A stretch of DNA of 64,000 bases, from contig JAEUGX010000011.1 of assembly GCA_016795545.1 (NCBI GenBank), positions 1 to 64,000 of the forward strand. The letters run 5' to 3'. Of this stretch, positions 45,808 through 54,993 are shown piece by piece. Source of the DNA: Opitutaceae bacterium (GTDB lineage Bacteria > Verrucomicrobiota > Verrucomicrobiia > Opitutales > Opitutaceae). The notes under the pieces are model-generated. The model searched no databases, had not been told where the DNA came from, and worked only from the letters and a program-made list of their open reading frames with translations. A program made the translations under genes and the position numbers. The stretch's first letter is position 1. The number at the start of each line of letters is the position of its first letter.

Positions 45808-46503
45808 TCAGTATTTGTTGAACTCGGCGGCCGCGAGCTTCACGCCCGGGCTCATGGACGACGAGAGCGTGACGCTCTTGATGTAGTGGCCCTTGAACGC
45901 GGCCGGCTTGGCCTTGCCCACGGCGTCGAGCACCGCCGAGACGTTCTCGGCGATCTGCTCGGGAGTGAAGGAGCGCTTGCCCACCCCGACGCCGATGTTG
46001 GCGGTCTTGTCGACCTTGAACTCAACCCGGCCCGCCTTCACGGCCTTGATGCCGGCGGCAATGTCGTCCGTCACCGTGCCGGATTTCGGGTTCGGCATCA
46101 GGCCCTTCGGACCGAGCACGCGCGCCAGCGAACGAACCTGCTTCATGGCCTCGGTCGTCGCGATCGCGACGTCGAAGTCGAGCCAGCCCTCGTTGACCTT
46201 CTGCATCATGTCGGCCAGGCCGGCGAAATCGGCACCGGCGGCCAGCGCCTTCGCCGGATCATCGGTGAAAACGAGAATGCGGACCTTCTTGCCCGAACCA
46301 TTGGGCAGCGGCGTGGTGCCACGGACCATCTGGTCGCCCTGCGCGGGATCCACGCCGAGGCGGAAGGAAAGCTCGACGGTCTCGTCGAACTTGGTTTTCG
46401 GGAACTTGGCCAGGATCGCCACCGCCTCATTCAGCGGGTACTCCTTGGTCAGATCAGCGACGGCAACGGCGCTGCGGTATCGTTTGCTTTGTTTCTCGGG
46501 CAT
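45808..46503 (-). CDS. rplA: 50S ribosomal protein L1
   Basis: L1-stalk protein that guides the E-site tRNA. It has 231 residues. VELSFRLGVDPAQGDQMVRG and MKQVRSLARVLGPKGLMPNP are family signatures. It starts MPEKQSKRYRSAVAVADLTK after an AAGGAG motif. The 156-bp spacer before it carries a strong inverted repeat. Confidence 0.97.
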   Translation of the reverse strand: MPEKQSKRYRSAVAVADLTKEYPLNEAVAILAKFPKTKFDETVELSFRLGVDPAQGDQMVRGTTPLPNGSGKKVRILVFTDDPAKALAAGADFAGLADMMQKVNEGWLDFDVAIATTEAMKQVRSLARVLGPKGLMPNPKSGTVTDDIAAGIKAVKAGRVEFKVDKTANIGVGVGKRSFTPEQIAENVSAVLDAVGKAKPAAFKGHYIKSVTLSSSMSPGVKLAAAEFNKY

Positions 46504-46568
46504 TTTTGACTCCTTGCGGTGCGAACGTCCTGGTTAGGACTCCCGCGGTGAGTGGATGGTGGGGGAAA

Positions 46569-46650
46569 GTTGAGAGATGAGCGTTGAGGATTGAGAGTCG
46601 TCGGAAGCGAGGAGGCCGTGGCTCTCAACCCTCATCCCTCAACTCTCAAC
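46569..46650. repeat. Strong inverted spacer repeat, rplK-rplA
   Basis: Two 29-base arms (46569-46597 and 46622-46650) built from the words GTTGAGAG, GATGAG and TTGAGGATTGAGAG pair at 25 of 29 positions across a 24-base loop. In mRNA sense the arm reads as a run of near-copies of GTTGAGA/GATGAGG. It is the clearest hairpin of the spacer-repeat group. Confidence 0.85.
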
Positions 46651-46659
46651 TGCAGCAAT

Positions 46660-47085
46660 TCAGTCGACGACCTCGATGCCCATGTTGCGAGCGGTGCCGG
46701 CGATCATGCGGATCGCAGCCTCGTCGCTGTTGGCATTGAGGTCGGCCTTCTTGATCTTGATGATCTCAAGGATCTGCTTCTTCGTCACCTTGCCCACCTT
46801 GTCCATGTTGGGCTTGGCCGAACCGGTCGCGATTCCAGCCGCCTTCTTGAGCAGCACGGACGCCGGAGGTGACTTGAGGATGAAGGTAAACGACTTGTCC
46901 GAATAGACCGTAATGATGACCGGAATGATCATGCCGGCTTGGTCCTTGGTCTTGGCGTTAAACTCCTTGCAGAAGCCCATGATATTGACGCCCTGGGCGC
47001 CGAGGGCGGGGCCCACGGGGGGCGCCGGATTGGCGGCGCCGGCGGGAAGCTGGAGGCGAACGTAGCCTTGAATCTTTTTGGCCAT
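46660..47085 (-). CDS. rplK: 50S ribosomal protein L11
   Basis: GTPase-centre protein. It has 141 residues and begins [40 protein letters not shown] and [20 protein letters not shown] are the conserved N- and C-terminal segments. It follows nusG by 47 bases. Confidence 0.98.
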   Translation of the reverse strand: MAKKIQGYVRLQLPAGAANPAPPVGPALGAQGVNIMGFCKEFNAKTKDQAGMIIPVIITVYSDKSFTFILKSPPASVLLKKAAGIATGSAKPNMDKVGKVTKKQILEIIKIKKADLNANSDEAAIRMIAGTARNMGIEVVD

Positions 47086-47132
47086 GGTGAATGAGGTGCG
47101 TAGTTGAGCGGTGGCGGTATGAGGGCGGCGGA

Positions 47133-47714
47133 TCAGCTTTCAGAGGCGCGCTGGACCTGCCAGTATTCGAGTTCGACGGGCGTAAACCGTCCGAAAATAG
47201 AAACGGAAATCTTGAGCTTGCCGCGGGCGGGATCGACCTCGTCGACGCGGCCGGTGAGATTGGCGAAGGCGCCGTCCGTGATCTTGACCTCCTCGCCGAC
47301 GTCGAAGGTGACTTTCGGCACCTCCTTGCCCGAGGCGGCCTCCACGCGGGCCTTGATTTCGTCGATCTCCGACTGGCGCAGCGGAGCGGGACGGTCGCCG
47401 CCGACAAATCCAATGACCCCGGCCGCATCCTTCACGAAATAGAACGGCTTGATGATCACCTGGGAGTTTTCATCAAACAGCTTCATGTTGATGAAAACAT
47501 AGCCCGGATAAAGCTTCCGGACTTTGGTCGACTTCTTGCCGCCCTTGACCTCGGACACGACCTCCGTCGGCAGCAGCACCTCGGCGATATAGTCATCGAG
47601 TTCCTCCGCCTTCTTGAACTTCTCGATGTAGTTCTTCACCTTGCTCTCCTGGCCGGAGAGCGTGTGCAGGGCAAACCACTGGGCGCCGGTCGGCGTGGAA
47701 GTCTGGGTCGTCAT
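47133..47714 (-). CDS. nusG: Transcription termination/antitermination factor NusG
   Basis: Binds the RNA polymerase clamp and couples transcription to translation or Rho. It has 193 residues. The N-terminal NGN domain has [20 protein letters not shown] and [11 protein letters not shown]; the KOW domain near the C-terminus has [21 protein letters not shown] start further upstream is not needed. It follows secE by 14 bases. Confidence 0.97.
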   Translation of the reverse strand: MTTQTSTPTGAQWFALHTLSGQESKVKNYIEKFKKAEELDDYIAEVLLPTEVVSEVKGGKKSTKVRKLYPGYVFINMKLFDENSQVIIKPFYFVKDAAGVIGFVGGDRPAPLRQSEIDEIKARVEAASGKEVPKVTFDVGEEVKITDGAFANLTGRVDEVDPARGKLKISVSIFGRFTPVELEYWQVQRASES

Positions 47715-47728
47715 CTAAGGAACCTTGA

Positions 47729-47935
47729 TTAGCGGCTGATCCACTCGGTCACGACATCGACCACGTTATAAAGCGCGAAGTCGCTGATGCTCGTGAAGAG
47801 GCCAAGCAGCACGCAGGCGACGATCACCACGATCGTCGAATCCTTGAGTTCAGCCTTGGTGGGCCAGCTGGCCTTCTGCAACTCGCCGATAAGTTCGCTG
47901 GCGAAGATGCGGACGCTGCGGAAGGGATTTGCCAT
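47729..47935 (-). CDS. secE: Protein translocase subunit SecE
   Basis: Small essential Sec subunit clamping SecY. It has 68 residues with the amphipathic ELIGELQKASWPTKAELKDS segment and one transmembrane helix (TIVVIVACVLLGLFTSISDF). It is the short single-span form. It begins 20 bases past tRNA-Trp, so it depends on the upstream promoter. Confidence 0.95.
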   Translation of the reverse strand: MANPFRSVRIFASELIGELQKASWPTKAELKDSTIVVIVACVLLGLFTSISDFALYNVVDVVTEWISR

Positions 47936-47955
47936 GTTTGGATTCGGGCGGGAAG

Positions 47956-48031
47956 TGGCAGGGGCGGAGGGACTCGAACCCCCAACCGACGGTTTTGGAG
48001 ACCGCTACTCTACCAGTTGAGCTACACCCCT
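47956..48031 (-). tRNA. tRNA-Trp (anticodon CCA)
   Basis: A full cloverleaf on the minus strand: acceptor AGGGGTG paired with CGCCCCT, D-loop AGCTCAACTGGTAGAG, anticodon loop CTCCAAA with CCA, T-loop TTCGAGT, and encoded 3' CCA (47956-47958). It lies between tuf and secE, the standard bacterial order. Confidence 0.97.
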
Positions 48032-48056
48032 GTGGTTATTTCTTTTAGACGACACA

Positions 48057-48083
48057 GCCGGGACCCCAAAAAGGAGCCCCGGC
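48057..48083 (-). promoter_or_regulatory. Hairpin between tuf and tRNA-Trp
   Basis: An 11-bp stem (GCCGGGGCTCC/GGGGTCCCGGC in mRNA sense, with two G-U pairs) closes a TTTTT loop. No T tract follows, so it looks like a processing or pausing hairpin that separates the abundant EF-Tu mRNA from the tRNA, rather than a terminator. Confidence 0.55.
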
Positions 48084-48111
48084 AGCGTCAGTCAGAAGAG
48101 GTTAAGGACGC

Positions 48112-49302
<1,191 letters not shown>

Positions 49303-49375
49303 GTGGAGCTGGAGTAGGTTGTTTGTGGTTGAAGTTGTTGATCTTTATTAACGTCGGAGATCACCGACGTTGGCC

Positions 49376-49451
49376 TGGAGCCCAGAACCGGATTCGAACC
49401 GGCGACCTCGTCCTTACCAAGAACGTGCTCTGCCAACTGAGCTATCTGGGC
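49376..49451 (-). tRNA. tRNA-Thr (anticodon GGT)
   Basis: A cloverleaf on the minus strand: acceptor GCCCAGA/TCTGGGC, D-loop AGCTCAGTTGGCAGAG, anticodon loop TTGGTAA with GGT, T-loop TTCGAAT and encoded 3' CCA (49376-49378). It is first in the tRNA-Thr-tuf-tRNA-Trp-secE-nusG unit. Confidence 0.97.
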
Positions 49452-49489
49452 AGACCAAGGCACAGACCAAAATAGAAAAGAACGGCCAG

Positions 49490-49516
49490 AGAATAGCTCG
49501 CAAAAATGGCCGTCAA
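49490..49516 (-). promoter_or_regulatory. Candidate promoter of the tRNA-Thr/tuf unit
   Basis: On the minus strand TTGACG (49511-49516) and TATTCT (49490-49495) are 15 bases apart, about 40 bases before the tRNA-Thr 5' end. The spacing is short and the -10 matches only four of six consensus bases, so this is a candidate only. The AT-rich GCCATTTTTG spacer would fit a strong promoter. Confidence 0.4.
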
Positions 49517-49544
49517 CTAGAATCTGGCAAATTACCTAAAAATC

Positions 49545-50276
49545 CTAGGGCCCGAACAAAACACGGTATCGCCCCGGATTCAATCGCTCGCCAACCCGGT
49601 AGGTTTTTACGAGGAAATCTCGGAGGTAGCGATCCACCTCCTCCCACCCCGTCGTGCCCGTCAATACCGGCTCCCCCACCACTCCTAGGGGACTGACCAC
49701 CAGCAGAAATTCGGCGGGAGCGAATTCGGCCCGAGGGGGAGTCAATTCCTTAAGTGATTGTCCAATAATAATTTTCCCATAATCCAAAGTCCTGATCTCG
49801 ATGTATCCCGCGCGCTCCGCAAGGGGCTGCCGGGGGGTGTCAACCTGTCCAAGCCCGGCGAACGGAGCCTCGTTCCCCTGGATGACGACATCCATCACCT
49901 GATCGGGCACCAGGGAAGGACCCATGCCGTACGACTTAAGGCTTTGGTCAGCATAAACAAATTTCGCCTCGAAGCTGCCGAACACCTGCCCGGGCTGCCG
50001 GCGCACCCGCTCGATCGCCAGCCCCTGGCCGTAATTCCACTTGGTCGGGAAAAACAGCGGGGTCGGATCGAACAACTCGGCACGCTCCCGCAGCCGTTCG
50101 CTCTCCGCCCCTCCGCCACTGTCGGCCAGACGCACAAAAGGCATGGGGGGAGCCGGGGCGAAGGCCGCCTGCGCCGGCTGGGCCTGGTGCCACACCCACC
50201 AGGCACCCGTGACGGCCAGCGCAAACCCGAGGCCGATCCAGACCCGGCGCCGGATGGACGTGTCTTCGGGAGCCAT
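49545..50276 (-). CDS. Membrane-anchored protein in the TonB position
   Basis: A 243-residue protein with one N-terminal transmembrane segment (VWIGLGFALAVTGAWWVW, about 10-28) and a periplasmic domain. It lies 28 bases after the exbD-like gene, where TonB usually sits. The C-terminal 70 residues (EVDRYLRDFLVKTYRVGERL then NPGRYRVLFGP) have the beta-alpha-beta look of a TonB C-terminal domain, but the long Pro-Glu/Pro-Lys spacer of TonB is absent. A TonB-like role is inferred from position and shape only. Confidence 0.55.
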   Translation of the reverse strand: MAPEDTSIRRRVWIGLGFALAVTGAWWVWHQAQPAQAAFAPAPPMPFVRLADSGGGAESERLRERAELFDPTPLFFPTKWNYGQGLAIERVRRQPGQVFGSFEAKFVYADQSLKSYGMGPSLVPDQVMDVVIQGNEAPFAGLGQVDTPRQPLAERAGYIEIRTLDYGKIIIGQSLKELTPPRAEFAPAEFLLVVSPLGVVGEPVLTGTTGWEEVDRYLRDFLVKTYRVGERLNPGRYRVLFGP

Positions 50277-50304
50277 GACAGCCTTGGTTGCTTCCGGACG
50301 GGAA

Positions 50305-50772
50305 CTAGCGTCCGGAGGGCGAAGCCACGCCCGGCTCGCCGGCAACCAGCACGTTGGCGAAACCGACCGCTCGGGCCATCTCGCAGAGGTCGATGAATGC
50401 CTGCATGGAAACCTGCCGGTCTGCGCGGACCAGCATCACCGCGCCGGGGTGATCCCGGGCGTAGACCGCCACGTGCTTCCTCAGCTCGTGCAGAGTGTAC
50501 ATGCCGCCTTCGAAAAGGATCTTGTCGTCGGCCCGGTAGCTGACGACGACCGAGGCCACACCGGCCCCCGCCACCGTCGGCCCCACCGTGGGCACCACCA
50601 GGGAACCGGCATCGCCGCCGATCCCCACGGGCAGACCCGGCGCCAGCACGAAGGGCGATCCGAAGATCGCAAAAAACAAGGCGATCGCCGAGACGTTCAC
50701 CCACGCGACGGCGTCGAGGTCCCGCGGCGGCCGGCTGGTCCGGGATTCGAGCTCGAGCGGCCGCGTGATCAT
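50305..50772 (-). CDS. ExbD/TolR-like protein lacking the membrane aspartate
   Basis: A 155-residue protein with one transmembrane segment (about 25-45). The membrane entry reads VNVSAIALFFAIFGS, whereas ExbD reads INVTPFIDVMLVLL; the aspartate that carries protons is Leu32 here. The C-terminal domain has the ExbD/TolR shape (VSYRADDKILFEGGMYTLHE, then VMLVRADRQVSMQAFIDLCE). Its ATG overlaps the exbB stop in an ATGA arrangement. It may be a non-conducting ExbD relative or use another residue. Confidence 0.8.
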   Translation of the reverse strand: MITRPLELESRTSRPPRDLDAVAWVNVSAIALFFAIFGSPFVLAPGLPVGIGGDAGSLVVPTVGPTVAGAGVASVVVSYRADDKILFEGGMYTLHELRKHVAVYARDHPGAVMLVRADRQVSMQAFIDLCEMARAVGFANVLVAGEPGVASPSGR

Positions 50773-51413
50773 TGCTTCTCCCCGTTCCGCTGGCGGTAGT
50801 CGCGCAGCAGGAAACGCATCAGCTCGTTGCCCGCCCACTCCATGTCCTGCACCAGTGCCCGCACCCGCCCCGCCAGGAAGTGCCGCGCCAGGTGCGCGGG
50901 AATGGCGACCACCAGGCCCGCCGCCGCGGTGAGCAACGCCTCCCACATGCCCCCGGCAAGCACCGTGGGCGTGGCGTAGTTTCCTCCTTGGTTGAACAGC
51001 CAGAAAGTCTTGATCATGCCGAGCAGCGTGCCGAGCAGGCCGAACAGCGGCGCAATCTGCGCGATCGCCGCCAGGGCGCTGATGCGCCGCTCCAAGACCG
51101 GAATCTCGACGATCGCCGCCTCCTGCACCGCAAAACGCAGGCCCTGCTCGTCATCGGTCGCATGCCGGAGGCCCGCCCGGACAACCTTCGCCATCGGACC
51201 GGGAGTCTCTTCACACAAGGTCAGGGCTTCCATCAACCTGTCCTTCAGCAGCAGGTTCTTGATGCCCGACAGGAATTCGGTCGAACGGATCTGCGCACGG
51301 TGCAGGTAGAGCATCCGCTCGGCGAAGATCACCAGCGCCACCAGGCCGAGCACGACCAGCAGCCACATCACCGGACCTCCCCGGGCAAAAACACTGTAGC
51401 TGAAGGCAGTCAT
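50769..51413 (-). CDS. MotA/TolQ/ExbB-type proton channel protein
   Basis: Energises an outer-membrane process by proton flow together with its ExbD-like partner. It has 214 residues with three transmembrane segments, about 13-32, 115-140 and 160-182. The conserved core APLFGLLGTLLGMIKTFWLF and MWEALLTAAAGLVVAIPAHL keeps the Glu and Thr that are functionally important in ExbB. It is coupled by ATGA to the ExbD-like gene and lies about 70 bp after the TPR protein gene. Confidence 0.88.
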   Translation of the reverse strand: MTAFSYSVFARGGPVMWLLVVLGLVALVIFAERMLYLHRAQIRSTEFLSGIKNLLLKDRLMEALTLCEETPGPMAKVVRAGLRHATDDEQGLRFAVQEAAIVEIPVLERRISALAAIAQIAPLFGLLGTLLGMIKTFWLFNQGGNYATPTVLAGGMWEALLTAAAGLVVAIPAHLARHFLAGRVRALVQDMEWAGNELMRFLLRDYRQRNGEKQ

Positions 51414-51480
51414 CAGGTGTCGCGGATGATGTGCCCCGCCCCACCGGCGTAAATGCCAAAGCTCGCGCCGCCTGCGAGGG

Positions 51481-54168
51481 TCACGGCCGCGCCTCCCGGT
51501 TCGGCTGGAAGCGCGCCAGCTTCGCCTGGGCCTGCGCGCTGCCGTACAGCTTGTACTCGACGATCAGCTGGTAAGCCCGGCGCGCCTCGTCGAGCTGGCC
51601 GGCCTCCTCGTGCAGCTGCCCGAGTTCCAGCAGCGAGCGCGCCAGCCAGTAGCGGCCCTTGGCCCCGAGCTGCGCAGCCTGCGCCGGGTCCACCAGGAAC
51701 GCGTCGACGACCGACCAGAGCACGGTGACCGCCTGGTCGAGCTGGTCGCGGGTTCCTTCCTCCTTCGCCGCCTGGGCGCGCTTGGCCAGCGCATAACCCC
51801 ACTTGTAACCGGCCTCGGCCCGCAGGTCGACCGGCGCGGTCGGCAGGTCGCGCAGGCGCTCGAACCAGGTGGAGGCGCTCTCGAAGTTCGCGACGCTGTT
51901 CGCGCTCTGGGCGAAGAGCGTGTCCGCCAAAGCCAGCTGCGCCAGCAGCACGTCGGGGTGCCCGGCGTCGTTGTTGACCAGGAACTCGTACACCTGCCGG
52001 GCCGCCGGCAGGTCGTTGAGCTTGCGCAGCAGGTCGCCCTGCTTCAGCCGCGCGTAGAACACCAGCTCGTCGCGGGGATAGTCGCGGATGAGCCGCTCGA
52101 GCAGGTTGGTGTAGGCCGCGCGCAGGTTGCGGTCCAGGCCCAGCCGCTCCTCGTTGAGCGCCGCCTCGTACAGCGCCACCGGGGCGAACTCGCTTTCCTT
52201 GTGCTCGTCGGCGAGCTTGTTCAACAGCTCCTGCGCCTTCACCAGGTCCTCGCGCTGCGTGTAGCGCGCGGCCTGGACGATGTAGGAATAGACCGCGGCG
52301 TTGCTGCCGCGGTATTCCGCGCGGAGCCGGTCCAGCAGCGCGGCCCCCTCTTCGTCGCGCTCGAGCGCCAGCAGCGCCTGCCCCTTCAGCAGCAGCGCCG
52401 TGCTGGCGACGTCGCTCCGCAGGCCGGCGTCGATCCCCGGCGCCGCCGCCAGGGCGGCCAGCAGCTCGTCCGCCTGCTGCAGCGTCGCCGCGTGCTGCCC
52501 GCTGTCGAACGACAGGCGGGCGCGCAGCCACATCAGCCGGATGCGCAGCTCGAGCGGCACGCCGCCCGCGCCGTCGGTCAGCAGGCGGTCGACGCGCGCG
52601 TAAGCCGCCTGCGCCTGTCCGCGGACCTGCATCTCCTTCACCAGATTCCATTCCGCCTGCCAGCGGCTCACCGGGTCGAAGGCCGGGTTGCCCGCCGCTT
52701 CGTCCAGCTGCCGCGCGGCCGACTCCAGCTGCTCTGCCCGGATGTCCGACAGCACCCGCTGGAAGATCAGCGTGCCGACCGGCACCACCGCCGGCAGCTC
52801 GCGCAGCGCCGCGTCGTAGGCGTCGGCCGCGCTCCGGTAGTCGCCGCGGCCGTCGCCGCCGCGCGCGGTCGCCTCCATGCCCGTGCGGAAGAAGGCCTCG
52901 GCCAGCAGGACGCCCAGCTCGGCCCGCTCGCGGCCCTGGGCGATGACGCCGCGCATCTGCACGACGAGGTCGGCCGCCGCCCGGTACCGCTTGCCGTCCC
53001 ACGCCACCGCCAGCCGCACGCCGAGGGCGGCGGCCCGCAGCGGCGAGCCGGGGTAACGCTCGAGCAGCGCCCGCCCGTCCTCCTCCGCCTGGGCGTAAGC
53101 CCGGTCCGCCAGCGCCGCCTCGGCCCGGGCCAGCAGCAGGTCCTCGATGATCGGATGCTGCGCCGGCGCGCCGATCAGCTCGGTGAGGTCGCGGCGCAGC
53201 TGCTCCCGGTCCGCCGGCGTCTTCGCCCCGCGCGCCAGGAGCTGCAGCGCCAGCCGCTGGTTCTCGGGCTTCTGGCCATTGCGCAGGAGCTCCTGGAACG
53301 CCCGGCGCCCCGTCACGCTGTCCTCGCCCGCGATCAGCCCGAGCAGCAGCCGGAACTGGTCCGCCGCGCTGCGCTCCGCGGGCTGCAGCAGCGCCAGCTG
53401 GTTCTGGAGCACCGCCAGCGCCTCCGTCCGGCGCCCGGCGAGGCTGAGCGAAGCCGCGTACGTGAGCACGTACTCGTAATAGGTCTGCTGCCGCGCCGAG
53501 GCGGCGCGCTCCAGGTTGGCCCGCATCGCGGCCAGGGCCGCCTCGCTGGGCGGCTCGCGGGTCAGCCGCATCTGCTCGTGCCCGAGCTGGAAGCGCAGCC
53601 GCTGCAGCTCCGACGTGGCGGCGGCCTGCGCCTGCGTGAACGCGGCGAACTTCCGCGCCGCATCCGTCTCCGCATCCGCGATCATCGCCTGGAGGAAATG
53701 CCACCACCCCTTGTCCCCCGGCGGCAGGTCCTCGAGCCGGCTGGACGCCAGCGCGTCCCGCGCCCGGTCCAGCCGCTGCGTGTACGCGGCCAGCAGGCCG
53801 GCGCGCAGGTGATACGCCGCCGTGCGCGGCCCGTCGTAATCCTGCAGCACGGCCTCGGCCTCGGGCAGCTGGCCGGCGTCCATCAGCGCCGTCACCAGCG
53901 CGAGGGTGACCCGCTGTCGCAGCTCGGCCGGCAGCGCCGGATCGCGCAGCAGCCCGCGGTATCCGGCCGCGGCGGTGGCGGGAAATCCGGCCTGCAGCGC
54001 CGACTCGGCGCGGGCCTGGGCCACGAACCAGCCCCCCGGCGCGGCCCGGGCCAGTTCGTCCCCCGCGACCAGCGGGCTCGGCGCCGCCACCTGCGCCGCC
54101 AGCGGGCCGGCCAGCAGCATGCAGCTCAGGAGAAGGAGGCGGGCCGGCGGCATCATGGACGCGCGCAT
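51481..54168 (-). CDS. Large secreted TPR-repeat protein
   Basis: An alpha-helical protein of about 895 residues with many tetratricopeptide-like repeats, for example QDYDGPRTAAYHLRAGLLAA and LLELGQLHEEAGQLDEARRA. An N-terminal signal peptide (MMPPARLLLLSCMLLAGPLAAQ) sends it to the periplasm. Starts at 54195, 54168 and 54156 are all possible; 54168 gives a positively charged n-region. It precedes exbB on the same strand, as TPR proteins do in some Tol-like or adventurous-motility systems. A long GC-rich antisense frame over the same span is a shadow. Confidence 0.8.
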   Translation of the reverse strand: MRASMMPPARLLLLSCMLLAGPLAAQVAAPSPLVAGDELARAAPGGWFVAQARAESALQAGFPATAAAGYRGLLRDPALPAELRQRVTLALVTALMDAGQLPEAEAVLQDYDGPRTAAYHLRAGLLAAYTQRLDRARDALASSRLEDLPPGDKGWWHFLQAMIADAETDAARKFAAFTQAQAAATSELQRLRFQLGHEQMRLTREPPSEAALAAMRANLERAASARQQTYYEYVLTYAASLSLAGRRTEALAVLQNQLALLQPAERSAADQFRLLLGLIAGEDSVTGRRAFQELLRNGQKPENQRLALQLLARGAKTPADREQLRRDLTELIGAPAQHPIIEDLLLARAEAALADRAYAQAEEDGRALLERYPGSPLRAAALGVRLAVAWDGKRYRAAADLVVQMRGVIAQGRERAELGVLLAEAFFRTGMEATARGGDGRGDYRSAADAYDAALRELPAVVPVGTLIFQRVLSDIRAEQLESAARQLDEAAGNPAFDPVSRWQAEWNLVKEMQVRGQAQAAYARVDRLLTDGAGGVPLELRIRLMWLRARLSFDSGQHAATLQQADELLAALAAAPGIDAGLRSDVASTALLLKGQALLALERDEEGAALLDRLRAEYRGSNAAVYSYIVQAARYTQREDLVKAQELLNKLADEHKESEFAPVALYEAALNEERLGLDRNLRAAYTNLLERLIRDYPRDELVFYARLKQGDLLRKLNDLPAARQVYEFLVNNDAGHPDVLLAQLALADTLFAQSANSVANFESASTWFERLRDLPTAPVDLRAEAGYKWGYALAKRAQAAKEEGTRDQLDQAVTVLWSVVDAFLVDPAQAAQLGAKGRYWLARSLLELGQLHEEAGQLDEARRAYQLIVEYKLYGSAQAQAKLARFQPNREARP

Positions 54169-54314
54169 CGTGCAGGCCGCCGCCGCGCGTGGCAAGCGCG
54201 CCTTGCCCGCGGCGGGCCATCCAAACTTCCCCCTTCCGTGTAACCGGAAATTTCTCGCGCCGCCGGCTTCCCTGGGACAGCCTCGCCTTCGTTTCGCACC
54301 AACCGCCTACCACC

Positions 54315-54917
54315 ATGAGTGTCGCCTTGATCGTCCTCGGAGCCCTGCTCCTCGTCGCCATCGTCATCGGCCTGTGGGTCGCCGGGGTCTACAACGGCCT
54401 CGTCGCCCTCCGCAACCGCTTCAAGAACGCCTTCGCCCAGATCGACGTCCAGCTGAAGCGCCGGTACGACCTTATCCCCAACCTCGTGGAGGTCGCCAAG
54501 GGCTACATGAAACACGAGGCCGGGACGCTCGAGGCCGTCATCAAGGCCCGCAACGTCGCCTACGCCGCGTCGCAGGCCGCCGCGGCCAATCCCGCCGACG
54601 CGGGCGCGGTCAAGAACCTGCTCTCCGCCGAGAGCGGCCTGGTCGGCGCCATGTCGCGCCTGATGGTCGTGTCCGAGCAGTATCCCGACCTCAAGGCCAA
54701 CCAGAACATGATGCAGCTCACCGAGGAGATGACCTCCACGGAGAACAAGATCTCGTTCGCGCGGCAGGCCTACAATGACTCCGTCATGGCCTACAACACG
54801 CGGCGCGAGTCCTTCCCGACCAACCTCCTGGCCGGCCTGTTCAACTTCGCCGAGGCCCAGCTCTTCCAGATCGAGAACGCCGCCGAACGCGCGGCGCCCC
54901 AGGTGAAGTTCACCTGA
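54315..54917 (+). CDS. LemA family protein
   Basis: A 200-residue membrane-anchored protein. The N-terminal transmembrane segment is ALIVLGALLLVAIVIGLWVA (about 4-23). The LemA signature follows: YNGLVALRNRFKNAFAQIDV, then QLKRRYDLIPNLVEVAKGYM (about 48-67), and the C-terminal coiled region ends LFNFAEAQLFQIENA. LemA proteins often sit beside M48 proteases, and one follows here, so a joint envelope-quality role is plausible. The start Met precedes a good hydrophobic segment; the longer upstream frame is ignored. Confidence 0.94.
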   Translation: MSVALIVLGALLLVAIVIGLWVAGVYNGLVALRNRFKNAFAQIDVQLKRRYDLIPNLVEVAKGYMKHEAGTLEAVIKARNVAYAASQAAAANPADAGAVKNLLSAESGLVGAMSRLMVVSEQYPDLKANQNMMQLTEEMTSTENKISFARQAYNDSVMAYNTRRESFPTNLLAGLFNFAEAQLFQIENAAERAAPQVKFT

Positions 54918-54993
54918 GGCCGCCGGCGCGCCGCGCCCCGCCCCGCCGGGAAACCGGCCGCGGTGCGCCGACCGCTGAGCGCCGCCCGTCTCC

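Noticed and set aside
51413..54367. Very long open frame antisense-offset over the TPR gene (984 codons), and another on the plus strand (51610-54243)
   Set aside because: Both have Arg/Gly/Ala-rich or His/Gln-rich composition without domain signatures. They shadow the TPR gene, which has a signal peptide and regular repeats.
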